Shown here piece by piece: positions 1 to 7,010 of a DNA stretch of 14,549 nt (its first letter is position 1; each line of letters opens with the position of its first letter). The DNA is from CAYOFK01 sp964403185. Its GTDB lineage: Bacteria > Bacteroidota > Bacteroidia > Bacteroidales > VadinHA17. Under the pieces are notes generated by a model. The model saw nothing but the letters and a program-made list of their open reading frames with translations. It was not told the DNA's origin and made no database searches. The stretch covers positions 1 to 14,549 of the forward strand of contig CAYOFK010000072.1 in assembly GCA_964403185.1 (NCBI GenBank), given 5' to 3'. The position numbers and the translations under genes are program-made.

Positions 1-851
1 CCGTAGATTTTAGCCAATACAACAATATTGGCCATACAAGGCATGGCTAATTCAAGAAGAATCACCGAATAAGCCAGGTTTCCGGGACTGAATGAAAGGA
101 GTTTTAAGGGCACCAGAACGAGGAAAAGGCCTGTCAGGGGGACGGTCACCAGTTTATTAAAACTAAGAATATATGCCTGAAACGAGGTGAGAGCCTCTTT
201 CCATTTAATACCTGCCAAAATAGCCCCGATATATAACATGGAGAGATAAATAGTGGTATCTCCCAGGCCTCCGAGCGATGCTTTAAGAATGACCGGGAGC
301 TTAATCGAAAATGCCAGCATCAGGAATCCCAGTACAAAAGCAAACGTATTGGGATTGGCGAGATGCTTCAAACCAGCGAAAAACCCAGTGCGATTTTCAG
401 ACTGTAACAGATGCACTCCCAGTGTCCACATTATAAAACTTGAGACCAGGTGTAATAACATTGCATAATACAAACCATCGCCACCGGGGAACAAGGCATT
501 TATCAGCGGGAATCCAAGATAAATGATATTTCCGAACATAGTGTGCACTGTATGTACAGAGCCGGTTGCCGGAGGTAGTTTCAGGAGCCTTGATGACACG
601 GCACCAATGCCCCACATTAATCCTATCATCAAAGCTGAAAAAACCAGCGCCGCCAGGCTGTTTGTTGCCAGTGAAGGGGTCAGCTCCATGTTTGAGACAC
701 CCGTAAATATCAGAAGTGGCAATGTGATATTAAAAATGATCCTGGCCAATAAGTCTTTTGCCTGGACATTTATGATGTTAAGTTTGCTGGCTCCCACACC
801 AATTACCACCAGAACAGCAAGTATTGAAATTTGATTGAAGAACACTTCCAT
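1..851 (-). CDS. AEC-family (auxin efflux carrier-like) permease, C-terminus cut by window edge
   Basis: I translated this frame by hand because it has no stop inside the window: it reads open from ATG at 849-851 down to base 1, giving about 283 residues. The protein is almost wholly hydrophobic, with repeated membrane segments starting at residue 8 (ISILAVLVVIGVGASKL). It has the pattern of the Mem_trans/AEC family: a membrane segment ending in an ITLPLLIFTGVS stretch near residue 46, an FGNIIYLGFPL stretch in the first half, and a C-terminal ELAMPCMANIVVLAKIY stretch, where AEC proteins have a conserved AMP...N...A..Y element. AEC proteins of usual length are about 300 residues, so only the last few dozen residues at most should be missing. 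Family members move organic anions such as malate or malonate, but the substrate cannot be read here. The gene is divergent from the TonB-like gene. Family is fairly sure; substrate unknown. Confidence 0.82.
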   Translation of the reverse strand, partial: MEVFFNQISILAVLVVIGVGASKLNIINVQAKDLLARIIFNITLPLLIFTGVSNMELTPSLATNSLAALVFSALMIGLMWGIGAVSSRLLKLPPATGSVHTVHTMFGNIIYLGFPLINALFPGGDGLYYAMLLHLVSSFIMWTLGVHLLQSENRTGFFAGLKHLANPNTFAFVLGFLMLAFSIKLPVILKASLGGLGDTTIYLSMLYIGAILAGIKWKEALTSFQAYILSFNKLVTVPLTGLFLVLVPLKLLSFSPGNLAYSVILLELAMPCMANIVVLAKIY

Positions 852-867
852 GGTAAGAATTAAGGTT

Positions 868-894
868 CAAATCTAAATATTTTATCCTTTACAA
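868..894 (-). promoter_or_regulatory. Putative Bacteroidota-type promoter for the AEC permease gene
   Basis: On the minus strand, TAGATTTG (868-875) matches the Bacteroidota primary sigma -7 consensus TAnnTTTG exactly. A TTG (892-894) lies 16 bases upstream of it as a possible -33 element, slightly closer than the usual spacing. The start codon is 17 bases downstream of the -7 box, leaving a very short leader. Assignment is by consensus match only. Confidence 0.42.
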
Positions 895-975
895 CGGTCC
901 TTTCAATCAGATTAAAACCAGATTGACGTATTATATAAAGGGGAATGTGAAGATAAATTTTGTAATTTCGCCGGC

Positions 976-1737
976 ATGAAAAGGTGGTGGTACCATAAAA
1001 ATACAGTGGGCATTCTGGGGACCATAATTGTCCATCTGATTATTGTCATAATTTTTATGTCCATTAAACTGTCAGTAGAATTCAGGAACTTCGATCAGGC
1101 CATTCTGATTGACCTCTCCAACATTGAAGCATTGCTTCAGGAAAAGGCTCCCGAACCGGGGTTTCCGGAAAATGAATCATCACCCGAGATGGAAAAATTC
1201 AGGGATATTGCCGTCAATGTTTCTGACATTCCTGATGCCCCGTTTGATGTTGAGGCATATATGGAACAGATTAAGAATGAGCTTATTGAGGCTGGCGACA
1301 TTGGTAAAGACAATTATCTGGACATGATGCGGGAAAGGGCCCGACTGCAGGAAGAAGCGGAGCGCAATATGGAGTTTATTGATAACGATCCATTAAAAAA
1401 TGAGCTTGAGGAGACTAAAGCATCCCCGGAAATGGCTTCAGATTATCAAGGCCCTACACGCATATACTACAACCTTCCCAACCGAATTCATATAAAACTA
1501 TCATTACCGGTTTATAAATGTCCGGAAGCGGGAAAGGTCACTCTTAAAATTTCCGTCAATCAGTATGGAACGGTCGTGGCCGCTGAAGTTCTTGAGGAGG
1601 AGTCCTCTACGGATGATCATTGCCTGTATAATGCAGCCAGAAGTGCAGCTCTCAGCTCCCGTTTTAATTCCGGCCAGACGTTTCCGGTCAGGCAAAAAGG
1701 CACCATTACTTATCTGTTCACTGCCCAAACGCCCTGA
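976..1737 (+). CDS. TonB-like energy transducer (TonB C-terminal domain protein)
   Basis: 253 residues. An N-terminal signal anchor at about residues 10-32 (VGILGTIIVHLIIVIIFMSI) follows a short basic, Trp-rich start (MKRWWYHKN), giving the N-in inner-membrane topology of TonB proteins. The middle (about 45-160) is long, acidic and predicted helical (EAYMEQIKNELIEAG, MMRERARLQEEAERNME), not the Pro/Lys-rich linker of classical TonB. The last 90 residues fit a TonB C-terminal domain: GKVTLKISVNQYGTVVAAEV, then TDDHCLYNAARSAALSSRF, then GTITYLF. By family knowledge such proteins pass proton-motive force from ExbB/ExbD-type motors to outer-membrane receptors; no ExbB, ExbD or receptor gene is in the window. 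The two cysteines in the C-terminal domain (in VYKCPE and DDHCLY) might form a disulfide. The gene stands alone, divergent from the permease and convergent with the next gene. Confidence 0.78.
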   Translation: MKRWWYHKNTVGILGTIIVHLIIVIIFMSIKLSVEFRNFDQAILIDLSNIEALLQEKAPEPGFPENESSPEMEKFRDIAVNVSDIPDAPFDVEAYMEQIKNELIEAGDIGKDNYLDMMRERARLQEEAERNMEFIDNDPLKNELEETKASPEMASDYQGPTRIYYNLPNRIHIKLSLPVYKCPEAGKVTLKISVNQYGTVVAAEVLEEESSTDDHCLYNAARSAALSSRFNSGQTFPVRQKGTITYLFTAQTP

Positions 1738-1833
1738 GGAGGGACTTTCGCAAACCTGGCCTGAAAGGGTATTTAATTAGTCACTCCAGAGGATAGAATC
1801 ATGAATAATCCGGTCTGAATTTCTCAATTTCAG

Positions 1834-2562
1834 CTACAATCCTGTCGCAAGATCATCGTCGTTCCACAAGCGCCTGACACTCTTATGACTGATGTTCCAG
1901 GACACGGAAACATAGAACAACCGGACATTCAGATCAGAATACGGATAATTGCCATCACTATCCCTGAAATTTTTATTCATGTAGTTCCGGAGGTACCATT
2001 TAAATTTCAGGTTCAAGCCGCCCGGAAACTGGACGCCTGCAAATACAGAAGGCATGAATGCTGGTGTGCGACTGCCAAAAAATTCCGTAAATTTAAGTTT
2101 CGTTCCCGACCGGTTTCCATTTCCATCCGGCCACCATTTTTCCTTATAGTGGAATAACAATTCATACTCTCCTCCACCAAAAATGAAAAAATGGTCATCT
2201 AAGGATCCTATTTTTAATGCAAGTGGAACTCCAAGATTGTAGGTACGACGTATGGTTTTGGTAAACTTTTCTATTCCGTTGATGTTTGGAATGTTCTCAT
2301 TTGAAATAAAACCAACATTTCTGACGGCAAGTCCCGAATACATACCAATCGCATCATTAAAATCCAGATTCACATATGCACCCAAATGGAGAAACACCGT
2401 CCAACGCATATTTGTGGGTACCGGATTTTCTGAACGGTCAACTGTACTGCCCTGAAACAGCATTTCACCACTGTATGAAGTATAAACATGTTTCTGGGCA
2501 CGAATCAGACTACATGACGCAATCAATAAAAACCAAACAAAAGCAATAATGATTCTTTTCAT
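1834..2562 (-). CDS. Outer-membrane beta-barrel protein, function unknown
   Basis: 242 residues from the ATG at 2560-2562. The frame stays open to an ATG at 2634, but I prefer the internal start because it puts a signal peptide at the N-terminus: MKRIIIAFVWFLLIASCSLIRAQ, with likely cleavage after RAQ. The stretch IAS-C could also be read as a lipobox, making lipoprotein processing an alternative. The mature part alternates polar and hydrophobic residues in short strands (WTVFLHLGAYVNL, MYSGLAVRNVGF, HFFIFGGGEYELLF, LNLKFKWYLRNY, VRLFYVSVSWNI), typical of a small outer-membrane barrel of about 8-10 strands. The protein ends in a charged tail (RRLWNDDD) after the last strand. No specific family is recognised. 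It is not obviously in an operon: the SRAP gene upstream on the same strand ends about 350 bases away. Confidence 0.66.
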   Translation of the reverse strand: MKRIIIAFVWFLLIASCSLIRAQKHVYTSYSGEMLFQGSTVDRSENPVPTNMRWTVFLHLGAYVNLDFNDAIGMYSGLAVRNVGFISNENIPNINGIEKFTKTIRRTYNLGVPLALKIGSLDDHFFIFGGGEYELLFHYKEKWWPDGNGNRSGTKLKFTEFFGSRTPAFMPSVFAGVQFPGGLNLKFKWYLRNYMNKNFRDSDGNYPYSDLNVRLFYVSVSWNISHKSVRRLWNDDDLATGL

Positions 2563-2908
2563 ACGAATAAATTTTTGACAAGTTGCGTAATATTTTTTTA
2601 GAAACTCAATAATCCCGGAAGCTTTCGGTGTCATGCCTATTATGTTTTGCCCCTTTTCAATTCATGTACCAGAGATGCAATGTAATAATTTGGCATAAAA
2701 GATGGTGAATCCGGTTAAGATCCATATTTATTATAGTGTAAACGGTGTTGCTCCGAAACGGTTATTTAAAGGTTTAATTGCAACGTAAATATAGACAATA
2801 GGGCTAAATAATCAGGCTGTGATATTAAATAAATCCAAACTGGCCGGCAACTAATAAGCTGCCTCATTGTGCTTCAAAAAGATGTACCGGCAGGAAGGCT
2901 GGTCCGGA
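2563..2908. other. Intergenic stretch without a recognisable gene
   Basis: About 346 AT-rich bases between the SRAP gene and the beta-barrel gene, both on the minus strand, so it should hold the end signal of the first and the promoter of the second. I see no open frame with family features, no exact TAnnTTTG box on the minus strand, and no strong hairpin with a T-run. The 72 bases next to the barrel gene are open in the barrel frame but look non-coding. Confidence 0.5.
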
Positions 2909-3631
2909 TTAAAACAATGTTGGGGGATCATAAGAGCAGGGGGTGATAAGTCCCGGGACATTTTTATCGGCACCCTTTTTTGTGATCAACAGGGAAATGG
3001 CATGGTAATCCATGAGGTCTTCCGGATAAGGACACAGCAATGTTAAGGCTTCCGGAATTGACAAGTTATGATCCAGCCAGTGTTGTTCATCCGCCTCAGA
3101 AAGAATAACCGGCATCCTTTTCTTTGAATTGTGTACCAATGCCATTTTCGCATTGGCTTGTGTTGTGATGATGCTGAAGGTGCTCGCAAGTTCTCCTGAA
3201 GACCGGTCGAGCCAGTCATCAAAAATGCCGGCAAACGAAAAAACAGGCCGGTTTTTCAAGTGAATGAAATGGGGCACTTTCATATCTTTCCGGTGCTGCC
3301 ATTCATAATATCCTGATGCAATTACCAGGCACCTGTTGGTCTGAAAGGGCTTTTGAAAAGACGGTTTCCCGGTGACGCTCTCGGCCCGGGCATTAAATGT
3401 CTTGTATCTGATCACTTCAGCTCTTTCTGCAGACCTGGTCCAGGAAGGTATCAATCCCCACTGGTATAACCGGATCATATCCGGTTCTCTGTTTGTAATA
3501 ACCGGCATCTTTGGCAACTCAAAAGCATGGTAGTAATAACTTGGCCTGTAGGAGTCCGGGCCGGTGAGCCTGGCATCAAATCGTTTCTCCATTTCTTCCT
3601 TTACGATATTTACATTTACTGTAAAACACAT
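2909..3631 (-). CDS. SOS response-associated peptidase (SRAP domain, YedK/HMCES family)
   Basis: 240 residues starting MCFTVN. SRAP proteins use Cys2, exposed by removal of the start Met, to form a thiazolidine crosslink with abasic sites in single-stranded DNA, shielding them from cleavage; this fixes the start at 3631 rather than at the upstream ATG (3781) that keeps the frame open. The visible active-site set is complete: Cys2, Asn80 and Arg82 in the YKTFNARAES motif, Glu110 in the ASGYYEW motif, and His167 in the HNSKKRMPVIL motif. These match YedK Cys2, Asn75, Glu105 and His160 as I recall them. Also typical are the WGLIPSW motif (58-64) and FAGIFDDW (133-140). Length is normal for the family. 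The 50 codons upstream are a transposase remnant plus spacer and not part of the protein. Any promoter must lie within that remnant or spacer. Confidence 0.93.
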   Translation of the reverse strand: MCFTVNVNIVKEEMEKRFDARLTGPDSYRPSYYYHAFELPKMPVITNREPDMIRLYQWGLIPSWTRSAERAEVIRYKTFNARAESVTGKPSFQKPFQTNRCLVIASGYYEWQHRKDMKVPHFIHLKNRPVFSFAGIFDDWLDRSSGELASTFSIITTQANAKMALVHNSKKRMPVILSEADEQHWLDHNLSIPEALTLLCPYPEDLMDYHAISLLITKKGADKNVPGLITPCSYDPPTLF

Positions 3632-3682
3632 AAGCATAGTTTTTGTAAAGTTAGAAAAAGGTAAACAAGTGGCGGATGCGGA

Positions 3683-3781
3683 AAGTCTGACAGATGGATT
3701 TTCTGGAATGTATTCATCAAGTCGCGACGGAAAAAGCTCTGATTGCCCCTGGTTGTATTTCTTGAAGTTAATTTTTCCCAT
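3683..3781 (-). pseudogene. N-terminal remnant of an IS1182-type transposase
   Basis: Thirty-three codons from ATG at 3781 read MGKINFKKYNQGQ, then ELFPSRLDEYIPEN, then PSVRL. From family knowledge this resembles the N-terminus of IS1182-group (DDE) transposases of Bacteroidota, which start with a 'KFKKYNQ.Q..L.P..LD..IPENHPVR' pattern. The match stops abruptly after VRL: the next residues (SASATCLPFSNF) are unlike transposase and run in frame into the SRAP gene. No DDE catalytic region remains, so it is a dead fragment. It records that an insertion sequence once abutted the SRAP gene and that a deletion or recombination joined them. The identification rests on memory of the motif, without a search. 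Confidence 0.6.
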
Positions 3782-3825
3782 GCCTTAAAATACTAAATAC
3801 CAGGAATATAAGAAGTGTCTGGAAG

Positions 3826-3854
3826 CCGCTTAGCGCTTTGAAAGCGCTTAGCGG
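3826..3854. repeat. Near-perfect inverted repeat (hairpin)
   Basis: The 29 bases starting CCGCTTAGCGCTTT and ending AAAGCGCTTAGCGG pair with themselves: 13 of 14 arm positions match around one central G, with a single T-T mismatch. It lies between the transposase remnant and the 67-bp tandem repeat. No T-run follows on either strand, so it is a poor intrinsic terminator; an insertion-sequence end or a repetitive palindromic element is possible. Confidence 0.6.
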
Positions 3855-3857
3855 TTG

Positions 3858-3998
3858 GACCAGAATTACTCGCTCAGTTCGGGAGATCCCGGCTAACCCC
3901 TGCCGGTGTTGCCGGGATTTCTTCGACCAGAATTACTCGCTCAGTTCGGGAGATCCCGGCTAACCCCTGCCGGTGTTGCCGGGATTTCTTCGACCAGA
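3858..3998. repeat. Tandem duplication of a 67-bp unit, each with a stem-loop
   Basis: Two identical copies (3858-3924 and 3925-3991) start GACCAGAATTACTCGCTCAG and end GGGATTTCTTC. A third, 7-base start (GACCAGA, 3992-3998) follows. Within each copy ATCCCGGC pairs perfectly with GCCGGGAT across 17 bases, and inside that loop AACCCC nearly pairs with GGTGTT, so each unit folds into one long hairpin. Exact identity of the copies points to recent duplication or a multicopy family. The unit lies among mobile-element remnants. Function unknown. Confidence 0.85.
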
Positions 3999-4037
3999 CA
4001 AGTTTGCTTCGCCCTACGGGCTTGCAAACTTGTGGTC
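3992..4037. repeat. Long bulged stem-loop at the end of the tandem repeat
   Basis: GACCA(GA)CAAGTTTGC at the left pairs with GCAAACTTGTGGTC at the right, with only the two bases GA unpaired: 14 base pairs. The loop itself holds GCCC-TAC-GGGC, a second small stem. The structure begins with the same GACCAGA that starts the 67-bp units, so it may be the true end of the repeat element. Symmetric enough to fold on either strand. Confidence 0.65.
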
Positions 4038-4051
4038 TCAGAAACAAAAAT

Positions 4052-4118
4052 GGGAAACCAATCTAAAAGATTTGCTTCCCATTCTCACTTTCTTAAGACC
4101 CGTAGGTTTCAAGAAGTG
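4052..4118. repeat. Two further adjacent stem-loops
   Basis: GGGAAACCAATC (4052-4063) pairs at 10 of 12 positions with GATTTGCTTCCC (4069-4080). Six bases later CACTTTCTT (from 4086) pairs with AAGAAGTG (4111-4118) with one bulged T. Another small stem, CATCC/GGATG, follows at 4154-4169. With the hairpins at 3826, 3858, 3925 and 3992 this makes an unbroken run of structure of about 340 bases, more than chance would suggest for non-coding DNA. It may be part of a structured RNA or of an eroded ribozyme-bearing element. Confidence 0.45.
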
Positions 4119-4233
4119 CCAGGTTACTGTTATTCTGACTTTCTCTTCTGTTACATCCTTCTCAGGATGGTCCCGTCCGATTCTGGGCGTTGGACTTTCA
4201 CTCCCGAAGGAACTTATATCCTCTACCCTGACT

Positions 4234-4422
4234 TCAGGTCCCCAAAGCATCTGAACCTTGCGAAACAAGTGCCATGGAGTTGAAATTGGTATGGGTTCTC
4301 TGTTGCCAGATACTCCGTTCCGCATTCACCTGTGATGCCAACCCTATGCAGCCGTCCTTCAAATCTTTTTCTCCCTGAACCGGTCGTGGGTGTTTTCCCT
4401 TCTTTCGAATTTCAAACATCAT
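4234..4422 (-). pseudogene. Possible remnant of a group II intron reverse transcriptase N-terminus
   Basis: A 62-codon minus-strand frame carries KGKHPRPVQGEKDLKDG, then IGLASQVNAERSIWQQRTHT, then NFNSMAL, and then stops. From memory, group II intron-encoded reverse transcriptases in Bacteroidota begin with a variable leader of this kind ('..ASQVNAE...QQRT.T.FN.M..V') before the first RT motif. Here the RT, maturase and endonuclease parts are missing: the frame ends about 11 residues past the FNSMA position. The bases just upstream (minus strand, about 4453-4473) form GAAG(T)CCGG-AAAG-CCGGCTTC, a bulged stem-loop suited to intron RNA. I see no recognisable domain V. This is a tentative call; a chance frame in structured DNA is the alternative. 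Confidence 0.38.
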
Positions 4423-4559
4423 TTCCTTGCTTTCTTCAAGCTGGTTCAGGTGAAGCCGGCTTTCCGGACTTCTGGCTTAAAAGAGGCTGATTCCGGCCGG
4501 CCTGGTTAGAGGCCCTTCTTCCTCAGCTTAAGGCTTCACGTCAACCTTTTATCTCTCAC

Positions 4560-4825
4560 CTGATGATTCAAATGTAAAAGAGATATTTTTCAAGTGCAAA
4601 TATTTTTGTGGGTCGATATGAACATTATTTCCACAGGGGTTATCAACATTTGTTAATAACCAAAACGAACAGGATTCTCTCATAAGCGGTGTCCTGGATG
4701 CCGTTTTAATAAATACTTTTAAAGGCGAATTCCTCAACATTATTTCTCATAAGGCATTACAAGGATGATATACTTAAGCCTGCTACTTCAGGTGAAAAAA
4801 AAGTAGAATTGTATAAATATGTTAT
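4560..4825. other. AT-rich intergenic stretch with DnaA-box-like motifs
   Basis: No gene is supported. The 35 bases at 4625-4659 hold TTTCCACA, then TTATCAACA, then TGTTAATAA, which is TTATTAACA on the other strand. The last two are each one mismatch from the DnaA box TTATNCACA, and the first is related to it. GGTTATCAACAT and TTGTTAATAACC also form an imperfect inverted repeat. This resembles DnaA-binding clusters, but no dnaA, dnaN or other origin-linked gene is here. The rest of the stretch leads into the promoter of the carboxylase operon. Confidence 0.3.
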
Positions 4826-4833
4826 TATATTTG
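4809..4833 (+). promoter_or_regulatory. Putative promoter of the acyl-CoA carboxylase operon
   Basis: TATATTTG at 4826-4833 matches the Bacteroidota -7 consensus TAnnTTTG exactly. A TTG at 4809-4811 could be the -33 element, though the 14-base gap is shorter than usual. The start codon lies 22 bases past the box, which implies a short leader. No riboswitch or operator is evident between the box and the gene. Confidence 0.45.
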
Positions 4834-4855
4834 ACTAAATCTACAGCGGATAATC

Positions 4856-6418
4856 ATGATCCAAAAAATTCTGATTGCCAACCGCGGGGAAATAGCAGTG
4901 CGGGTGATTCGTTCTTGCAGGGAAATGGGCATTTCCACGGTTGCTGTATATTCAGATGCAGACCGTACTGCCATGCATGTTCGTTATGCTGATGAAGCGT
5001 ATTACATTGGTCCTTCCCCTTCGAATGAAAGCTACCTGGTCGTTGATAAGATCATGGACGTTGCCCGGAGATCCGGGGCAGATGCCATTCATCCGGGCTA
5101 TGGATTTCTTTCTGAAAATGCTGATTTTGCTGACCGCATTGCCCTGGAAGGTAAAATATTCATCGGGCCTCCCTCCCATTCTATAAAAACCATGGGTGAT
5201 AAGATCACGGCCAGGCAGACCATGACCAATGCCAGCGTGCCGGTTGTTCCGGGCATCATGGAGAAGATAAAAGATGCTGCCCAACTAAAGAAAACAGGAC
5301 AGGATATTGGGTTCCCCATCATGGTAAAAGCTTCGGCCGGAGGCGGGGGAAAAGGAATGCGGCTGGTCCACAAGCCTGAAGAGCTTGATGAGGCTGTGAA
5401 AGCAGCCCAGTCAGAGGCTAAATCTTCCTTTGGCGATGATGCTGTATATTTGGAAAAGTATATTGAAGGACCGCATCATATTGAATTTCAGATACTGACC
5501 GACCAACATGGAAACGCTATTCATTTATGTGAACGGGAATGTTCAGTGCAACGAAGGCATCAGAAAGTAGTGGAGGAAACACCCTCCCCCCTGATGAATG
5601 CAATACTCAGGGAAGAAATGGGGAACCATGCCATTGCAGCTGCCAAAGCAGTGAATTATGTTGGTGCCGGCACGATTGAGTTCCTGGTAGATGACAAGCT
5701 GAATTATTATTTTCTGGAAATGAATACCCGTCTGCAGGTGGAACATCCAATCACAGAAATGGTTACAGGCATTGACCTTGTTAAGGAGCAAATCCGTATT
5801 GCGGATGGCCAGGAACTTACATTCAGTCAGAAGGATATCCGGCAAAACGGGCATGCCATTGAGTGCCGGATTTATGCTGAAGATCCTGAAAACAACTTCA
5901 TGCCCAGTCCCGGTGTAGTGCAAAAACTTTATGAACCGCAAGGGCCTGGCGTACGAAACGATGGCTATGTTTATACAGGCTTTGAAATCCCCCTGTATTA
6001 TGATCCCCTGATATCCAAACTGGTGGTTTGGGGCCGGGATCGCAGTGAGGCCATCGACCGGATGAAGCGGGCACTTGGCGAGTACTTCATTGCCGGAATA
6101 AATACCTCAATCCGGTTTCTTACCAGGATCATGGATACGCCAGATTTCTGCAAAGGAACATACAATACACACTTTATTGCCAATAACGAGGACGTTCTGT
6201 TTATTTCCTGCAATGGAGAGAAAAAATCCATGGAACATCAAACAGATTCAGAAACCGAATCCATTATCCGGGACATGGCACTTGTGAGTACCCTCCTGGA
6301 GTACCAGGAAAACCGGAGAGTTAAAAACGGTCAAAATGGCAATGACATACCGAACGGGAATAAAACCAGGAATACATGGAAAGAATTTGGCAGAAAGATC
6401 AGCGCATCGAGACTATAA
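4856..6418 (+). CDS. accC: Biotin carboxylase subunit of an acyl-CoA carboxylase
   Basis: 520 residues. It uses ATP and bicarbonate to carboxylate biotin on the carrier protein encoded next door, the first half-reaction of acyl-CoA carboxylases. Domains in order: N-terminal biotin carboxylase fold (1-110; LIANRGEIAVRVIR at the start, HPGYGFLSEN at 89-98), ATP-grasp (about 115-330), and C-terminal domain (about 335-445). Visible functional residues are the glycine loop GGGGKG (162-167), Lys158, the QRRHQK motif (232-237), Glu275, and LEMNTRLQVEHP (287-298) with Glu288, Asn290, Arg292 and Glu296, plus Arg338. These line up almost one for one with E. coli AccC. After about residue 450 there is a 70-residue hydrophilic tail (NGQNGNDIPNGNKTRN) absent from E. 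coli AccC. It has no fused biotinyl domain, so the carrier is separate. First gene of the operon, 21 bases before the carrier gene. Confidence 0.95.
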   Translation: MIQKILIANRGEIAVRVIRSCREMGISTVAVYSDADRTAMHVRYADEAYYIGPSPSNESYLVVDKIMDVARRSGADAIHPGYGFLSENADFADRIALEGKIFIGPPSHSIKTMGDKITARQTMTNASVPVVPGIMEKIKDAAQLKKTGQDIGFPIMVKASAGGGGKGMRLVHKPEELDEAVKAAQSEAKSSFGDDAVYLEKYIEGPHHIEFQILTDQHGNAIHLCERECSVQRRHQKVVEETPSPLMNAILREEMGNHAIAAAKAVNYVGAGTIEFLVDDKLNYYFLEMNTRLQVEHPITEMVTGIDLVKEQIRIADGQELTFSQKDIRQNGHAIECRIYAEDPENNFMPSPGVVQKLYEPQGPGVRNDGYVYTGFEIPLYYDPLISKLVVWGRDRSEAIDRMKRALGEYFIAGINTSIRFLTRIMDTPDFCKGTYNTHFIANNEDVLFISCNGEKKSMEHQTDSETESIIRDMALVSTLLEYQENRRVKNGQNGNDIPNGNKTRNTWKEFGRKISASRL

Positions 6419-6439
6419 ATCCATAAGCATCTGTAATTC

Positions 6440-6943
6440 ATGGAAATTCATTTAAACAACCGGATTGCCGAAGTTGAAATTTTAGAATCGGATGGTCAGT
6501 TCCTTAAAGTGGATGTTGACGGGAAGATTTATAATCTGGACTATGTAAAAATAGGAGACGGAACCTATTCTTTCTTATACCAGGGCAAATCCATCGAACT
6601 TGAAGTCCTGAAAACCGGCCAGCCAAAATCCTATGAGGTAAACCACCATGGCTATAGTTTTATTACTGAAGTTGTTGATGCCGAGGCAAAATACCAGAAA
6701 CACAGGCAAGGATCTGGGATGGATGATGATGAGTGCACCATTTCTTCTCCCATGCCAGGCAAGGTTGTGAAGATCACTGTAAAAGCAGGAGATGAGGTAC
6801 AGGCCGGACAGACCCTGATCATCATTTCTGCCATGAAAATGGAAAGTGAATATAAAGCCAAAAAAGAAGGTGTTATCAAACAAATACTTACGAAAGAAGG
6901 TGCAACCATTGATGGCAATCAGCCCCTGATCATCATTGAATGA
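6440..6943 (+). CDS. Biotin carboxyl carrier protein of the acyl-CoA carboxylase
   Basis: 167 residues. The C-terminal biotinyl domain (about 98-167) begins TISSPMPGKVVKI and carries the biotin attachment motif SAMKMES, with Lys133 as the biotinylated residue; the domain ends with QPLIIIE. By family knowledge this lysine swings carboxybiotin from the carboxylase to the carboxyltransferase. The N-terminal part (1-90) is beta-rich (VDVDGKIYNLDYVKI, YQGKSIELEVLK) and resembles the region ahead of the biotinyl domain in propionyl-CoA carboxylase alpha subunits, where it contacts the beta subunit. It lacks the Ala/Pro-rich linker common in AccB and decarboxylase gamma subunits; a short charged link (KHRQGSGMDDDE) is present instead. 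It sits between the two catalytic subunits, which supports one three-component enzyme. Confidence 0.93.
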   Translation: MEIHLNNRIAEVEILESDGQFLKVDVDGKIYNLDYVKIGDGTYSFLYQGKSIELEVLKTGQPKSYEVNHHGYSFITEVVDAEAKYQKHRQGSGMDDDECTISSPMPGKVVKITVKAGDEVQAGQTLIIISAMKMESEYKAKKEGVIKQILTKEGATIDGNQPLIIIE

Positions 6944-7010
6944 TTTTATCAGCACCATTGCGATGTACTCCTGATGACCATTGATCACAACTTAAAAATC
7001 CAATCCAACC

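Noticed and set aside
3858..3998. Tandem repeat as integron attC sites or a CRISPR array
   Set aside because: The expected attC core sequences RYYYAAC and GTTRRRY are not found at the stem ends, and the copies abut with no spacers, so neither an integron cassette array nor CRISPR fits.
3906..4283. Plus-strand open frames through the repeat region (starting MLPGFLRPE)
   Set aside because: They arise because a 67-base unit is read in successive frames; they have no family features and overlap strong hairpins.
4038..4325. Minus-strand 95-codon frame over the structured region
   Set aside because: No recognisable motif, and it covers several stem-loops; more likely chance openness in structured DNA.
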